A DNA stretch of 64,000 nucleotides from Pseudomonadota bacterium (GCA_022560735.1 JADFSO010000001.1:80953-144952), one strand, 5' to 3'. Counted from the stretch's first letter, positions 1 to 9,012 are shown. Translations and numbers: made by a program. Notes: generated from the sequence alone by a model not told the origin.

Positions 1-116
1 CCGCACGGGCGAAGCACCGGCCAGTCGGTCTTGCCGTTGGACCCGATGGCAGCTTGTATGTCAGCGACTCGACCGGCGGGACCATCTGGAAAATTTCTTA
101 TGCAACCGCAGATTGA
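1..116 (+). CDS. PQQ-dependent sugar (sorbosone-type) dehydrogenase, C-terminal end only
   Basis: The first 116 bases carry the last 37 codons of a gene that begins outside the window; the frame starts at base 3 and ends with TGA at 114-116. The visible tail contains RPVGLAVGPDGSLYVSDS followed by GGTIWKISY, which is the typical last beta-propeller blade of the soluble glucose/sorbosone dehydrogenase family (PQQ-dependent, periplasmic). The product is inferred from this short motif only. It is convergent with the aldo/keto reductase that ends 7 bases later. Confidence 0.6.
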   Translation, partial: ARAKHRPVGLAVGPDGSLYVSDSTGGTIWKISYATAD

Positions 117-123
117 AGGCGGC

Positions 124-1071
124 TCAGCGCTGGATGATGTCCGCCAGCGCCTCGTCGATTGCGCTCAGCGTTTCGTCATCGAGCTGAATTCCTGAAGCGG
201 CTGCGTTCTCCTCGACCTGCTCGGGTCTCGATGCACCGACTATCGCCGCAGACACATTGGGTTCACGCAATACCCAGGCCAGCGCAAGCTGAGAAAGGCT
301 GATGATGAGATCGTCCGCAAGCGGGCGCAGATTGTCGACGGCGGCAAGCAAGGAGTCGTCAAGCAAGCGGTCCATGAACTGGTTCATCAATGGATTGGCT
401 GCCCGCGAGTCGGCGGGTAATTCACTGCCGGGCTTGTACTTGCCCGTCAGTACGCCTTGACCCAGCGGTGACCAGACGATCTGGCCGATGCCGTTGTCCG
501 TGCACAAGGGTATGACTTCAGTTTCAGGGTCTCGCCAGAGCATGGAATATTGTGGCTGGCTGGATACAAAAGGCGCGCCACCGCCAATATCCATGGCGGC
601 CTGAATTTGTGGCGCGGTCCACTCGCTGAATCCGATATAACGCGCTTTTCCGGCCTTTAGCACTTCGTCCAGGGCCTGCATGGTTTCTTCCAGCGGCGTG
701 TCAGGGTCATAGCGATGGCACTGGTACAGATCCACGTAATCGGTTCGCAAACGCCGCAAGGAATCGTCGATTTGTTTGTGAACCTGCGCTGCGGACAGTC
801 CGCTGTCGGTGTCGGTCATCGGGAAGTACAACTTGGTCGCCAGGACATAGCTATCCCTGGAGCGACCCGCCAGCGCTGCGCCCAGGAAAGTCTCCGCGGC
901 GCCCTTGCCGTATACATTGGCCGTATCGATAAAATTGATGCCACAGTCGAAGGCCGCCGCCAGGCAGTTCCTGGCACGTTCAGATTCGACACCGACGCCA
1001 TAGGTCAGCCAGGAACCCAGCGCGATTTCCGAGACCTCGAGATCGCTGTTGCCCAACTTTCTGTAGCGCAT
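124..1071 (-). CDS. aldo/keto reductase, KCNAB/YghZ-like
   Basis: NAD(P)H-dependent oxidoreductase of the aldo/keto reductase superfamily, about 315 residues, cytoplasmic. The TIM-barrel tetrad is visible: FIDTANVYGKG supplies Asp and Tyr, the strand with LATKLYF the Lys, and DLYQCHRYD the His. The C-terminal NADPH-binding part reads AAIVGASRPEQVEENAAA. The frame is open to 1113, but ATG at 1071 is preferred: it gives the family start MRYRKLGNSDLEVS and has a GAGGA ribosome site 8 bases upstream. The sequence resembles the potassium-channel beta-subunit-like group of bacterial reductases that act on methylglyoxal and other aldehydes; the natural substrate cannot be read. It stands alone. Confidence 0.88.
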   Translation of the reverse strand: MRYRKLGNSDLEVSEIALGSWLTYGVGVESERARNCLAAAFDCGINFIDTANVYGKGAAETFLGAALAGRSRDSYVLATKLYFPMTDTDSGLSAAQVHKQIDDSLRRLRTDYVDLYQCHRYDPDTPLEETMQALDEVLKAGKARYIGFSEWTAPQIQAAMDIGGGAPFVSSQPQYSMLWRDPETEVIPLCTDNGIGQIVWSPLGQGVLTGKYKPGSELPADSRAANPLMNQFMDRLLDDSLLAAVDNLRPLADDLIISLSQLALAWVLREPNVSAAIVGASRPEQVEENAAASGIQLDDETLSAIDEALADIIQR

Positions 1072-1263
1072 TTCTTGAATCCTCATCTTTGACCAGCCCG
1101 GGCAAACCGGCACATGGAATGCCTGGTTCTTTTAACATAAAACAACCAAATCCGTTTTGGCATCGGGCCGCGCACCCCGTTATCGTAAGGGAGCAGGGAG
1201 TAATTGTCCGTATTGTGCGCTGACTCACAGAAAACAAGCTGTGACCGGATGTAGTCTGACCCC

Positions 1264-1458
1264 ATGCGCAAAAAGTACTACACACATTTTTTGCTAAACG
1301 AGCGGCAGGGTAGTTGCAGCGAATACAGTGGTGTCGTTGAGATCAACCGGCTCGCCCAGCACGAATTCGAAGGCGAAGAAATCAAGGTGCTGCTGGCACA
1401 GAATTTTGACCTCGAGACAGAGGAAGTCACCGTACTCGACTGGTCACGATTGCACTAG
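1264..1458 (+). CDS. small hypothetical protein, 64 residues
   Basis: A 64-residue protein with no signal peptide or membrane segment. It begins MRKKYYTHFLLNERQG and has an acidic second half (EFEGEEIKVLLAQNFDLETE). I do not recognise the family. The case for a real gene is the balanced soluble composition, the position in an otherwise empty gap, and a perfect intrinsic terminator 35 bases after the stop codon. The tyrosine- and glutamate-rich pattern could suit a small regulatory or adaptor protein, but no function is assigned. Confidence 0.55.
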   Translation: MRKKYYTHFLLNERQGSCSEYSGVVEINRLAQHEFEGEEIKVLLAQNFDLETEEVTVLDWSRLH

Positions 1459-1493
1459 ATTCGAATTAGCCCATGATCCCCTTAGGCTAACTT

Positions 1494-1521
1494 GCCCCCG
1501 ATTTATCGGGGGCTTTTTTTT
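1494..1521 (+). terminator. intrinsic terminator after the 64-residue gene
   Basis: The 8-9 bp stem GCCCCCGAT / ATCGGGGGC (1494-1502 and 1505-1513) is followed directly by eight T residues (1514-1521). It is perfect and oriented for the upstream small gene. The remainder of the 308-base gap up to 1766 shows no further gene; it carries the promoter region of the M13 peptidase gene, in which I could not fix -35 and -10 boxes. Confidence 0.9.
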
Positions 1522-1766
1522 GTCTGCCTGATTCAGCCGATTGCCCGCCGGGCCGAAAGCCTGTTCGCCAGGTGGTTTTTCTGACAAGACAGTCCGAGGC
1601 AGCCCGATAGCCGGAATAATGGATAATGACGCACCGCTCGTCTCGGGCAGGGCGGATTTGTCGCCGGAGAGCCCAGGCTATACACTCGCGGGTCGCCGCG
1701 AAAGCCGGGCCAGGCATTATTGGCCTGAGAAACCATCGCAATCCATCAATAAATGACGGAACCCAC

Positions 1767-3821
1767 ATGAAAATCAAATTCTTGCACATTCCCGGACTTA
1801 TTCTATGCACCTTGACCCTTGCCGCCTGCAGCCAGGAAACGGACCGGTCCGCGGTGGCCGAAAAGGCGCTGACTGCGGGTATCGAGACCGCCAATTTCGA
1901 CACGACGGTGCGGCCGCAGGACGATTTTTATCGCTACGCGAATGGGACCTGGCTGGAAAACACCGAGATTCCGGAAGACAAGTCGAACTACGGTAGTTTT
2001 ACCGTGTTGTCTGACGGGGCCGAGAAAAATCTGCGCGTCTTGATCGAGGAAGCCGCGGCTGACGAGCACAAGGAGCCCGGTAGCGACGCACAGAAAGTCG
2101 GCGATTTCTATTTGAGCTTCATGAACGAAGAAGCGGTCGAGGCGGCCGGAACAACCCCGCTGGTCGAACCGCTGGCACAAATTGACCGGATTGAAAGCAG
2201 CGCAGACGTAGTCGCTTATATCGGCGCCAGCCAGCGCACGGGTCAGAGCAATCCGTTCGTGCTTTTTGTCAACCAGGACTCCAAGGACTCGACCGTGTAT
2301 GCCGCTTATATGCATCAGACCGGCCTGGGACTTCCCGATCGGGACTATTACCTCGAAGACGATGAGAGATTTGTCACTCTGCGTGCGAAGTATCGCGATT
2401 ATGTGGGGATCATGTTTGGCCTGGCCGGGCTCGAAGGCGGCGCAGCAGCCGGGCAGACGGTCATGGATATGGAGACGGCGATTGCCGAAGCGCACTGGAC
2501 GCGAGTACAGAACCGCCAGCGTGACAAGCTTTACAACCCCTACGATGTCAGTGGCGCAAACGCATTAACGCCCGGTTTTGACTGGAACGTTTTTCTCGCC
2601 GCGGCCGGACTCGACCCGGCAAGGGATTTTATCGTCCGCCAACCGAGTTTTTTTACCGCGCTGGGAAAAATGATTGCACAAACCCCGGTCGATGATTGGA
2701 AGACCTATTTCCGGTTCAAGCTGATCGATTCGGCGGCGCCTTTGCTGAGCGCGGCGTTTGTCGAAGCATCCTTCGACATGCACCGGCGCGCGGTACAGGG
2801 TATCGAGCAGAATCAGCCGCGCTGGAAACGCGCCGTCCAGGCGACCGATGGCAACGTCGGCGAACTGGCCGGAAAAATGTATGTGGCGAAACATTTCCCA
2901 CCCGCAGCCAAGGTTCGGATGAACGAAATGATTGAAAATCTGCGTTCGGTCTTCCTGGTAGCGATCAATGAGCTGGAATGGATGAGCGAGCTGACCAGGG
3001 AGCAGGCGCAGGACAAGCTGGCGAAATTCAATACCAAGATCGGTTACCCGGACAAGTGGCGGGACTACTCGACGCTGGAAGTCGTTGCCGATGACCTGGC
3101 GGGAAACATTGTGCGTTCAAATGCGAGCCAGTACGACCGCATGATCGGCAAACTGGGCGGGCCTATAGACCGGACCGAGTGGTTCATGACGCCGCAAACG
3201 GTTAACGCGTATTACAACCCACCGATGAATGAAATCGTATTCCCGGCGGCCATCCTGCAACCGCCGTTCTTTAATGTGGCGGCTGATGATGCGGTTAACT
3301 ACGGCGCCATCGGCGGCGTAATTGGCCACGAGTTCAGCCATGGCTTCGATGACCAGGGGCGCAAAACCGATGGCGATGGCAACCTGCGCGACTGGTGGAC
3401 CGAAGCAGACGCGACCGAGTTCACGGCGCGGGCGCAGGGCCTGGTTGACCAATATGCCGCTTACAGCCCGATGGAAGGCGAATACCTCAACGGCGAGCTT
3501 ACCCTGGGCGAGAACATCGGCGACCTGGCCGGTCTGACCATGGCCTATCGTGCCTACAAGCACTCGCTCGGCGGCAAGGAAGCGCCGGTTATCGATGGTT
3601 TCACCGGCGATCAGCGCTTCTTCCTGGGCTGGGCGAAGGTCTGGGCCCGCAAGTACCGTGACAAAGAGTTGCTGCGCCGCCTGAAAGTCGATCCGCATTC
3701 ACCCAGCGAATACCGGGTCAATGGCATTGTCCCGAATATCCCGGAATTTTATGCGGCGTTCGATGTACAGGAAGGCGATGGCATGTATCTCGCCGAAGAG
3801 GACCGCGTGAAAATCTGGTAA
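1767..3821 (+). CDS. M13 (neprilysin/PepO) family zinc endopeptidase lipoprotein
   Basis: Zinc metalloendopeptidase of family M13, 684 residues, which cleaves oligopeptides in the periplasm or at the cell surface. ATG 1767 is chosen over the longer open frame because it opens a lipoprotein signal peptide (MKIKFLHIPGLILCTLTLAAC, lipobox LAAC). The zinc site is HEFSH at about 521-525 with the third ligand Glu in GENIGD at about 582. The substrate-binding motif NAYYNPPMNEIVFPA and the terminal Trp (VKIW) are family hallmarks, and the length fits the usual 670-700. It is followed 80 bases later by another peptidase lipoprotein on the same strand, suggesting a joint peptide-scavenging function. 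Confidence 0.95.
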   Translation: MKIKFLHIPGLILCTLTLAACSQETDRSAVAEKALTAGIETANFDTTVRPQDDFYRYANGTWLENTEIPEDKSNYGSFTVLSDGAEKNLRVLIEEAAADEHKEPGSDAQKVGDFYLSFMNEEAVEAAGTTPLVEPLAQIDRIESSADVVAYIGASQRTGQSNPFVLFVNQDSKDSTVYAAYMHQTGLGLPDRDYYLEDDERFVTLRAKYRDYVGIMFGLAGLEGGAAAGQTVMDMETAIAEAHWTRVQNRQRDKLYNPYDVSGANALTPGFDWNVFLAAAGLDPARDFIVRQPSFFTALGKMIAQTPVDDWKTYFRFKLIDSAAPLLSAAFVEASFDMHRRAVQGIEQNQPRWKRAVQATDGNVGELAGKMYVAKHFPPAAKVRMNEMIENLRSVFLVAINELEWMSELTREQAQDKLAKFNTKIGYPDKWRDYSTLEVVADDLAGNIVRSNASQYDRMIGKLGGPIDRTEWFMTPQTVNAYYNPPMNEIVFPAAILQPPFFNVAADDAVNYGAIGGVIGHEFSHGFDDQGRKTDGDGNLRDWWTEADATEFTARAQGLVDQYAAYSPMEGEYLNGELTLGENIGDLAGLTMAYRAYKHSLGGKEAPVIDGFTGDQRFFLGWAKVWARKYRDKELLRRLKVDPHSPSEYRVNGIVPNIPEFYAAFDVQEGDGMYLAEEDRVKIW

Positions 3822-3901
3822 TCGCCGGTCGATTGAAAAAGCAGATCAATCCTGAATCCGGCAGACTCCCGGGAGTCTGCCGGTCTATTCGAGGTATCAA
3901 T

Positions 3902-5785
3902 ATGTTGCGTAAGCTTATCGTTGCAATGCTTGGAGCGCTGGCCTTGTCTTCCTGTGCCCAGGATGCCTATGACCCCGGTCACGATTACTTTTCCTTTGCC
4001 AACAGCGATCAGTTCGTCACCCGCCATCTTGAGCTCGATCTCACGGTGGACTTCGCTGCCAGGCAACTGGTGGGTAGCGTTCGTTTATCCATGGAACGAC
4101 TCGATCCGGCGGCAAGGGAACTGGTGCTGGACAGCCATACGCTGCATATCGAAAGTGTGAGCGTGGCCTTGCCGGATGGTTTGGCAAGGGATGCCGAATT
4201 TCTGATCGGCGCCAGTGTCAAAAAACTGGGTGAACCGCTGACCATCAGTTTGCCGGACGGCTTTGATCCGGATGGGGCATTCAGCGTAACGATCCACTAC
4301 CGGACGGACCCGGGCGCCACAGCCTTGCAATGGCTGCCACCGGAGCTTACCGCGGGCGGCAAACACCCCTTCCTGTTTTCGCAGTCGCAGGATATACATG
4401 CACGGAGCTGGATACCGTTGCAGGACACGCCATCGGTTCGGGCAACCTACGGCGCCACAATTCGAACCCCGCCCGAGTTGCTGGCCTTGATGAGCGCCGA
4501 CAACGATCCGTTGGCGGTGCGCAGCGGGGAGTACCGCTTCGAAATGCCGCAGCCGATCCCCAGCTACCTGCTGGCGATCGCCGTCGGCGATATTTTCTTT
4601 GCGCCACTGGGGCCGCAGACCGGTGTTTATGCCGAACCGGAAGTCCTGGCGGCGGCGGCTCATGAGTTTGCCGATACCCAGAACATGCTGGATGCGGCAG
4701 CCGAAATGTATGGCGACTACCAGTGGGGCCGTTATGATTTGCTGATCCTGCCGCCCAGCTTTCCTTATGGCGGCATGGAAAATCCCCGGCTTTCGTTCAT
4801 CACGCCTACCGTGATCGCCGGCGATCGCAGCCTGGTTTCGCTGATCGCCCATGAGCTTGCCCATTCCTGGTCCGGGAACCTGGTCAGCAACCGGACCTGG
4901 CGCGATATCTGGTTGAACGAAGGCGTGACCAGCTACCTGGACAAGCGCTTGATGGAAGAACTTTTTGGCAAGGAACGCGCCGACGAAGAGCGGGTCATCG
5001 ATTACCGGGAATTGATCGAGCAGCTGCCCGATATCAAGCCCGCGATGCAGGCACTGGCGCCGAGGCTTGGCAGCGAGGACATCGAGGAAACGCAGGGTAC
5101 CGTGCATTACAAGAAAGGCCAGCTATTGCTCGACTACCTGGAGCACGCGTTTGGCCGCGAGGTTTTCGATCGTTTCCTGGCCGGCTATTTCGATCACTTC
5201 CGGTTTGAGGCGATCAGTAGCGAACAATTTCTCGCCTATTTGACCGATAACCTGCTCGATCAATATCCAGGCAAGGTCAGCCAGGAGCAGGTGGAACAGT
5301 GGCTGTACCAGCCAGGGCTGCCTGAGGACGCAGTGATTCCGCAATCTGAATCGCTGCAAAGAGCCGCTGACCTGGCATTAAAGTGGGCAGGTGGCGAAGT
5401 TAGCCTTGAGTCGGTGCCAATTGCGGACTGGAGCCCTCTTGCCGTCGTGCATTTCATCAAGACCCTGCCCGACACGCTCAGCGATGAGCAGTTAACGGAG
5501 CTGGATCAGAGAAATGGCTTGAGCTCGACGAGGAATGCCGAAATCGGTCGTGCCTGGTTCATCCAGGTGGCGAAACGCAGATACCGGCCTGCCTACGAGT
5601 CCATGCGGCAGCACCTGATACGCTATGGGCGGATGCGACTGGTCGTGCCGGTATACAAGGCCCTGATCGAAAACGGTCAGGATAAGGCGCTGGCGGAAGA
5701 AATTTTTGCCCTGGCGAAGCCCGGTTATCACCCGATCACGATCATGGCTGCGGAGTTGGTTTTGGACGAACCGGCCGGCAAATAG
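3902..5785 (+). CDS. M1 family aminopeptidase lipoprotein, LTA4 hydrolase-like
   Basis: Zinc aminopeptidase of family M1, 627 residues, releasing N-terminal amino acids from peptides. Start ATG 3902 is chosen because it begins a lipoprotein signal (MLRKLIVAMLGALALSSC), where the longer frame has none. Order of parts: beta-sandwich N domain, GGMENP exopeptidase motif near 290-294, zinc motif HELAH at 317-321 with Glu in WLNEG at about 340, then a helical C-terminal domain as in the leukotriene A4 hydrolase/aminopeptidase subgroup. Probably exported and lipid-anchored. It shares its strand with the M13 peptidase and is convergent with the thioesterase 7 bases downstream. Confidence 0.94.
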   Translation: MLRKLIVAMLGALALSSCAQDAYDPGHDYFSFANSDQFVTRHLELDLTVDFAARQLVGSVRLSMERLDPAARELVLDSHTLHIESVSVALPDGLARDAEFLIGASVKKLGEPLTISLPDGFDPDGAFSVTIHYRTDPGATALQWLPPELTAGGKHPFLFSQSQDIHARSWIPLQDTPSVRATYGATIRTPPELLALMSADNDPLAVRSGEYRFEMPQPIPSYLLAIAVGDIFFAPLGPQTGVYAEPEVLAAAAHEFADTQNMLDAAAEMYGDYQWGRYDLLILPPSFPYGGMENPRLSFITPTVIAGDRSLVSLIAHELAHSWSGNLVSNRTWRDIWLNEGVTSYLDKRLMEELFGKERADEERVIDYRELIEQLPDIKPAMQALAPRLGSEDIEETQGTVHYKKGQLLLDYLEHAFGREVFDRFLAGYFDHFRFEAISSEQFLAYLTDNLLDQYPGKVSQEQVEQWLYQPGLPEDAVIPQSESLQRAADLALKWAGGEVSLESVPIADWSPLAVVHFIKTLPDTLSDEQLTELDQRNGLSSTRNAEIGRAWFIQVAKRRYRPAYESMRQHLIRYGRMRLVVPVYKALIENGQDKALAEEIFALAKPGYHPITIMAAELVLDEPAGK

Positions 5786-5792
5786 GCTTTTG

Positions 5793-6293
5793 CTACCAGC
5801 GCAACTCGTCGGCGCCTTCCGCGGCCGTTGCGAGCGCCACTATGCCGCTTGCCATGGCGCAGAGGCGGCCTTCGCTAAACAGGTTTCCCTCGACAAAACA
5901 AACGCTGTCGGATCGTTTTAGCGCGACCGCGTAGGCGGTGACCGTCGGCCCATGAATTGCGCGCATAAACTTGATCGACAATTCAACCGTGCCCGCCGGC
6001 CGACCCAGATAATGAACCGCCCCGGCGACACCCAGCGATGCATCGAACAGGCCCGCCACCACGGCGCCGTTGACATAATCGCTGCCCAGCCCGCCCAGGT
6101 GCTGTGGCAGGATTTCCGCAAGAATGACTTTGACGACGGTATCGTCGCTGATATCGAGCTTGATGCCAAAAGCGACCATGGCCGGCAAGGCGTTGAAATC
6201 CTGCTGCCATTGATAACGCTGGTTTTCATCCATCGGGATGGCTTTGCCCCGCGCCTTGAGGCTTTGAATCGACGTTTTCTCTTTGATGTCCAT
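5793..6293 (-). CDS. PaaI-type hotdog-fold thioesterase
   Basis: Predicted acyl-CoA thioesterase of the hotdog/PaaI superfamily, 166 residues, cytoplasmic. The core runs from about residue 65: an LGSDYVNGAVVAGLFDAS helix followed by strands GTVELSIKFMRAIHGP and ALKRSDSVCFVEGNLFSEG. An N-terminal extension of about 40 residues precedes the fold. The usual HGG motif at the helix start is replaced by YVNGAVV, with the helix Asp (FDAS) kept, as in several PaaI relatives. The substrate is unknown. It ends 7 bases from the M1 peptidase gene (convergent) and shares a divergent region of about 110 bases with the Rieske oxygenase gene. Confidence 0.82.
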   Translation of the reverse strand: MDIKEKTSIQSLKARGKAIPMDENQRYQWQQDFNALPAMVAFGIKLDISDDTVVKVILAEILPQHLGGLGSDYVNGAVVAGLFDASLGVAGAVHYLGRPAGTVELSIKFMRAIHGPTVTAYAVALKRSDSVCFVEGNLFSEGRLCAMASGIVALATAAEGADELRW

Positions 6294-6406
6294 CGTTTGC
6301 TGCGCTTGCCCTTACCGGGCAGACTGACAGCCGTATTCTGACATGAGAGATTGCCTCAGTCACCGTACTTTTGCTTCAATGCGTTCTAACCTTGGTGGGA
6401 CCATCG

Positions 6407-7594
6407 ATGAATCAACCTGGACAAAGTTCGCCTGGCAACCAGGTCAGCATGAGCCTGCCGGCCTGGACCTATAGCCATGCGGAGTTTTTCGAGCTGGAAA
6501 AACTGCGCATATTCAGGCGTTCCTGGCAGGTTGTTTGCCATGTGTCGGACATCCCGGAGCCCGGCGATTATTTCCGTTTCGATTTCCTCGATGAACCCCT
6601 GGTCGTTTTGCGGGACAAGCGGCGGGCTGTGCGGGCTTTTTCCAATGTCTGCCGCCACCGGGCGGCGAGGCTGCTGGATGGTGAAAACGGCGGCATGCGT
6701 GGAACCTGTCGCGACGGGCTGATCCGTTGCCCATACCACGCCTGGACTTATGACCTGGATGGCCGGCTGGCTCATATGCCGTACGAGGGGACTTATGAGG
6801 GGTTTAGCAAACAGGATTGTCGCCTGCCGGAAATTGCCGTCGATATCTGGATGGGGTTCATTTTTGTCTCGCTGGAACCGGCCACGCCAACGGTCAGCGA
6901 GATCATGGCGCCCTTCGAGGACAGCCTGTCCCCGTTACGCATGGATCAGATGAAAGCACTGGGCCGGATTCGCCTGAGGTCGCGCAAAGTCAACTGGAAA
7001 AACGTCGTGGACAATTATGTAGACGGTCTGCACATCAATGTGGCGCACCCGGGTTTGCGCGGCATCGCCGGAAAAAATTACCGCCTGGCCGCCGGCGAGC
7101 ATGTTCAGCACATTCAGTCGCAATTGCATGAGAGCGGGTCGGTCGGCTGGTCCGAGCGCATGTATCTGGCAGTGCTGCCCGAGCGTAGCGATCTGCCCGC
7201 CGAGCGTCGCCGGTTGTGGGAATACTTTTTGCTGTGGCCGAACACGGCTTTCGATATATACCCGGACCAGGTGGATTTCATGCAAATGTTGCCGCTCAGC
7301 CCCGGGGAAACCCTGATTCGCGAGATTTCCTATGCCCTGCCCGATGAATCGCGGGAAATGCGCCTGGCCCGCTACCTGAACTGGCGGGTCAACCGGAAAG
7401 TCAACGCGGAAGATCGGGGCCTGATCGAGAGAGTGCAGCACGGCATGGGCAGCAGCGGCTTCAAGCAAGGTCCGCTCGCCAGCGGTGAAGTCTGTCTCAA
7501 AATGTTTGCCGACAAAATCCGCAGCATTCTGCCCGTCGCAAAGCTGGCCGAGAAACCGGCGGGCTCTCTGGCCGAGCTGATGGCACCGGATTAG
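6407..7594 (+). CDS. Rieske non-heme iron oxygenase, alpha-subunit type
   Basis: Oxygenase of the Rieske family, 395 residues; such enzymes hydroxylate or N/O-demethylate small substrates with electrons from a separate reductase. The Rieske 2Fe-2S ligands are C82-x-H84 and C108-x2-H111, with an unusually long loop between the pairs. The mononuclear iron site reads NYVDGLHINVAHPG with H209 and H214. ATG 6407 is chosen for its GGTGGGA ribosome site; the frame is open 36 bases further upstream. No reductase or ferredoxin gene lies nearby. The next gene, an amidinohydrolase, starts 2 bases after the stop, so the two are cotranscribed and possibly act on the same compound. The sequence resembles the carnitine/stachydrine demethylase type more than aromatic dioxygenases, but this is a guess. 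Confidence 0.88.
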   Translation: MNQPGQSSPGNQVSMSLPAWTYSHAEFFELEKLRIFRRSWQVVCHVSDIPEPGDYFRFDFLDEPLVVLRDKRRAVRAFSNVCRHRAARLLDGENGGMRGTCRDGLIRCPYHAWTYDLDGRLAHMPYEGTYEGFSKQDCRLPEIAVDIWMGFIFVSLEPATPTVSEIMAPFEDSLSPLRMDQMKALGRIRLRSRKVNWKNVVDNYVDGLHINVAHPGLRGIAGKNYRLAAGEHVQHIQSQLHESGSVGWSERMYLAVLPERSDLPAERRRLWEYFLLWPNTAFDIYPDQVDFMQMLPLSPGETLIREISYALPDESREMRLARYLNWRVNRKVNAEDRGLIERVQHGMGSSGFKQGPLASGEVCLKMFADKIRSILPVAKLAEKPAGSLAELMAPD

Positions 7595-7596
7595 AC

Positions 7597-8472
7597 ATGG
7601 TGTTGTCTGTGCGCAACGAATGGGGTGCGATCGATACGCTGTTGATGCGGCATCCAAAGGAGGCCTTTGCAAGCCAGGCGCGCATAGATCGGCAATGGCA
7701 GGCGCTCAATTACCACGCCCCACCGGATTTCAAGGCGGCTTGCCGGGAATTCGATTCGCTGCTCGAACTGTTGGCGCCGAGGGTCAACAAGATCGAGCTG
7801 TTGCCGGCCGATGGCGGCAGTATCGATTCGTTGTATCTGCGAGATTCCAGCGTCGTATGCGATGCGGGTTCCATCCTTTGTCGAATGGGGAAGAAAAGCC
7901 GGGCCGGTGAACCGCCCGAAGTTGAGGCCTGGCTGAGCGAAAATGGCCACGAGGTAGCTGGCAGAATCGTCGATGATGGCCTGCTCGAAGGTGGCGACCT
8001 GATCTGGCTCGATGAGCGTACCGTTGCTATCGGCCAGGGTTATCGCAGCAATTCTCAAGGTCTCGAGCAGTTTGCGAAATTCGCCGGTAACGATGTCGAT
8101 GTGATTGCCGTGCCATTGCCGCACTGGAACGGGCCGGCCGATGTGTTGCACCTGATGTCCATGATCAGTCCGCTGGACCAGGACCTGGCGTTGGTCTATT
8201 CGCCACTGATGCCGGTGGTTTTCCGCGAATACCTGTTGTCGCGGGATATTCGATTGGTCGAGGTTCCTGCAACGGAATATGCGCAGCTCGCCTGCAATGT
8301 CCTGGCGCTCGGGCCGCGATTGTGCCTGATGCTGTCGGGTAATCCGCTGACCCGGGTTTTGCTGGAACAAGCCGGTTGTGAAGTCCTGGTTTTTTCCGGC
8401 GACGACATTTGCCGCAAGGGGGAAGGAGGTCCGACCTGCCTGACCCGGCCATTGCGTCGCTCGGCGACCTGA
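7597..8472 (+). CDS. dimethylarginine dimethylaminohydrolase-like amidinohydrolase
   Basis: Member of the amidinotransferase/arginine-deiminase superfamily, 291 residues, resembling DDAH, which hydrolyses N-methylated arginine to citrulline and methylamine. Visible catalytic elements: LRDSS early on, LEGGDLIW in the middle, the histidine in ADVLHLMS, and nucleophile Cys281 in GGPTCLTRPLRR near the C-terminus. The length is close to that of DDAH (about 255-290) and shorter than arginine deiminase (about 410). ATG 7597 lies 2 bases after the Rieske oxygenase stop, implying translational coupling. Related hydrolases also act on other guanidino compounds, so the exact substrate is open. Confidence 0.85.
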   Translation: MVLSVRNEWGAIDTLLMRHPKEAFASQARIDRQWQALNYHAPPDFKAACREFDSLLELLAPRVNKIELLPADGGSIDSLYLRDSSVVCDAGSILCRMGKKSRAGEPPEVEAWLSENGHEVAGRIVDDGLLEGGDLIWLDERTVAIGQGYRSNSQGLEQFAKFAGNDVDVIAVPLPHWNGPADVLHLMSMISPLDQDLALVYSPLMPVVFREYLLSRDIRLVEVPATEYAQLACNVLALGPRLCLMLSGNPLTRVLLEQAGCEVLVFSGDDICRKGEGGPTCLTRPLRRSAT

Positions 8473-8572
8473 CCCGTGGGCAAACAATGTTCTGCGCAAT
8501 CATCACGACGATTCATGAATAAGCCGGGCCAGGGCGTTTGCCAAATTTTTTTCTGCAAGCTGCCAGGGCTAA

Positions 8573-8614
8573 TTGATTGAGGTCAAGACCGCGTTTCCGC
8601 GCATTGCCTAGACT
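8573..8614 (+). promoter_or_regulatory. FNR/ANR-type box with matching -10, upstream of cytochrome c gene
   Basis: TTGAT (8573-8577), four bases, GTCAA (8582-8586): one mismatch from the TTGATnnnnATCAA box of FNR/ANR. TAGACT at 8609-8614 fits a -10 element. If transcription starts near 8621 the box is centred at -41.5, the classic activating (class II) arrangement. The downstream gene encodes a small cytochrome c, as expected for an oxygen-responsive regulon. A binding factor is not encoded in this window. Confidence 0.6.
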
Positions 8615-8647
8615 CTTCACCATGTCTGAAATCAGGAGAATGAAGGA

Positions 8648-8959
8648 ATGAAAAAATCCATTGTCGTTGCCACGGGGATATTGGCATTGCTGAGCGCCGG
8701 GCCGCTGGTGGCCGGTGATGCTGCGGCGGGCAAGGCGAAATCCGCGACCTGCGCGGCTTGCCACGGACCGACCGGCATCAGTATCAACCCGATGTGGCCC
8801 AGCCTGGCGGGGCAGCAGGAAGTGTATCTTGCCAAGCAGATGACAGCATTTAGAGATGGCGCGCGCAGCGACCCGATGATGGGGCCGATGGCGGCGGCTT
8901 TGAGCGATGCCGATATTGCAGACCTGGCGGCATTTTATGCGGCCCAATCCTGCAAATAA
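8648..8959 (+). CDS. small periplasmic class I cytochrome c (c553/c5-like)
   Basis: Monoheme electron carrier, 103 residues. Signal peptide MKKSIVVATGILALLSAGPLVAG; heme motif CAACH at 35-39; the sixth ligand is probably a Met in the SDPMMGPMAAAL segment near residue 77. The cut SLAGQQEVYLAKQMTAFRDGAR is typical of the c553/c4-like single-domain proteins that pass electrons to terminal oxidases or other periplasmic enzymes. A strong AGGAGA/AAGGA ribosome site precedes ATG 8648. The gene is monocistronic, sitting between an FNR-type promoter and an intrinsic terminator. Confidence 0.93.
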   Translation: MKKSIVVATGILALLSAGPLVAGDAAAGKAKSATCAACHGPTGISINPMWPSLAGQQEVYLAKQMTAFRDGARSDPMMGPMAAALSDADIADLAAFYAAQSCK

Positions 8960-8983
8960 GGGATTGCCGATCCTACGGTTTGG

Positions 8984-9012
8984 AGCCCGGCCAGCTAGCC
9001 GGGCTTTTTTTT
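8984..9012 (+). terminator. intrinsic terminator after cytochrome c gene
   Basis: Stem AGCCCGGC (8984-8991) / GCCGGGCT (8998-9005), loop CAGCTA, followed by seven further T residues to 9012. It overlaps the stop codon of the convergent gene, so the two transcription units meet here. Confidence 0.9.

Noticed and set aside
4085..5107. 340-codon minus-strand open frame
   Set aside because: Antisense to the M1 aminopeptidase gene with catalytic motifs intact; product lacks family features.
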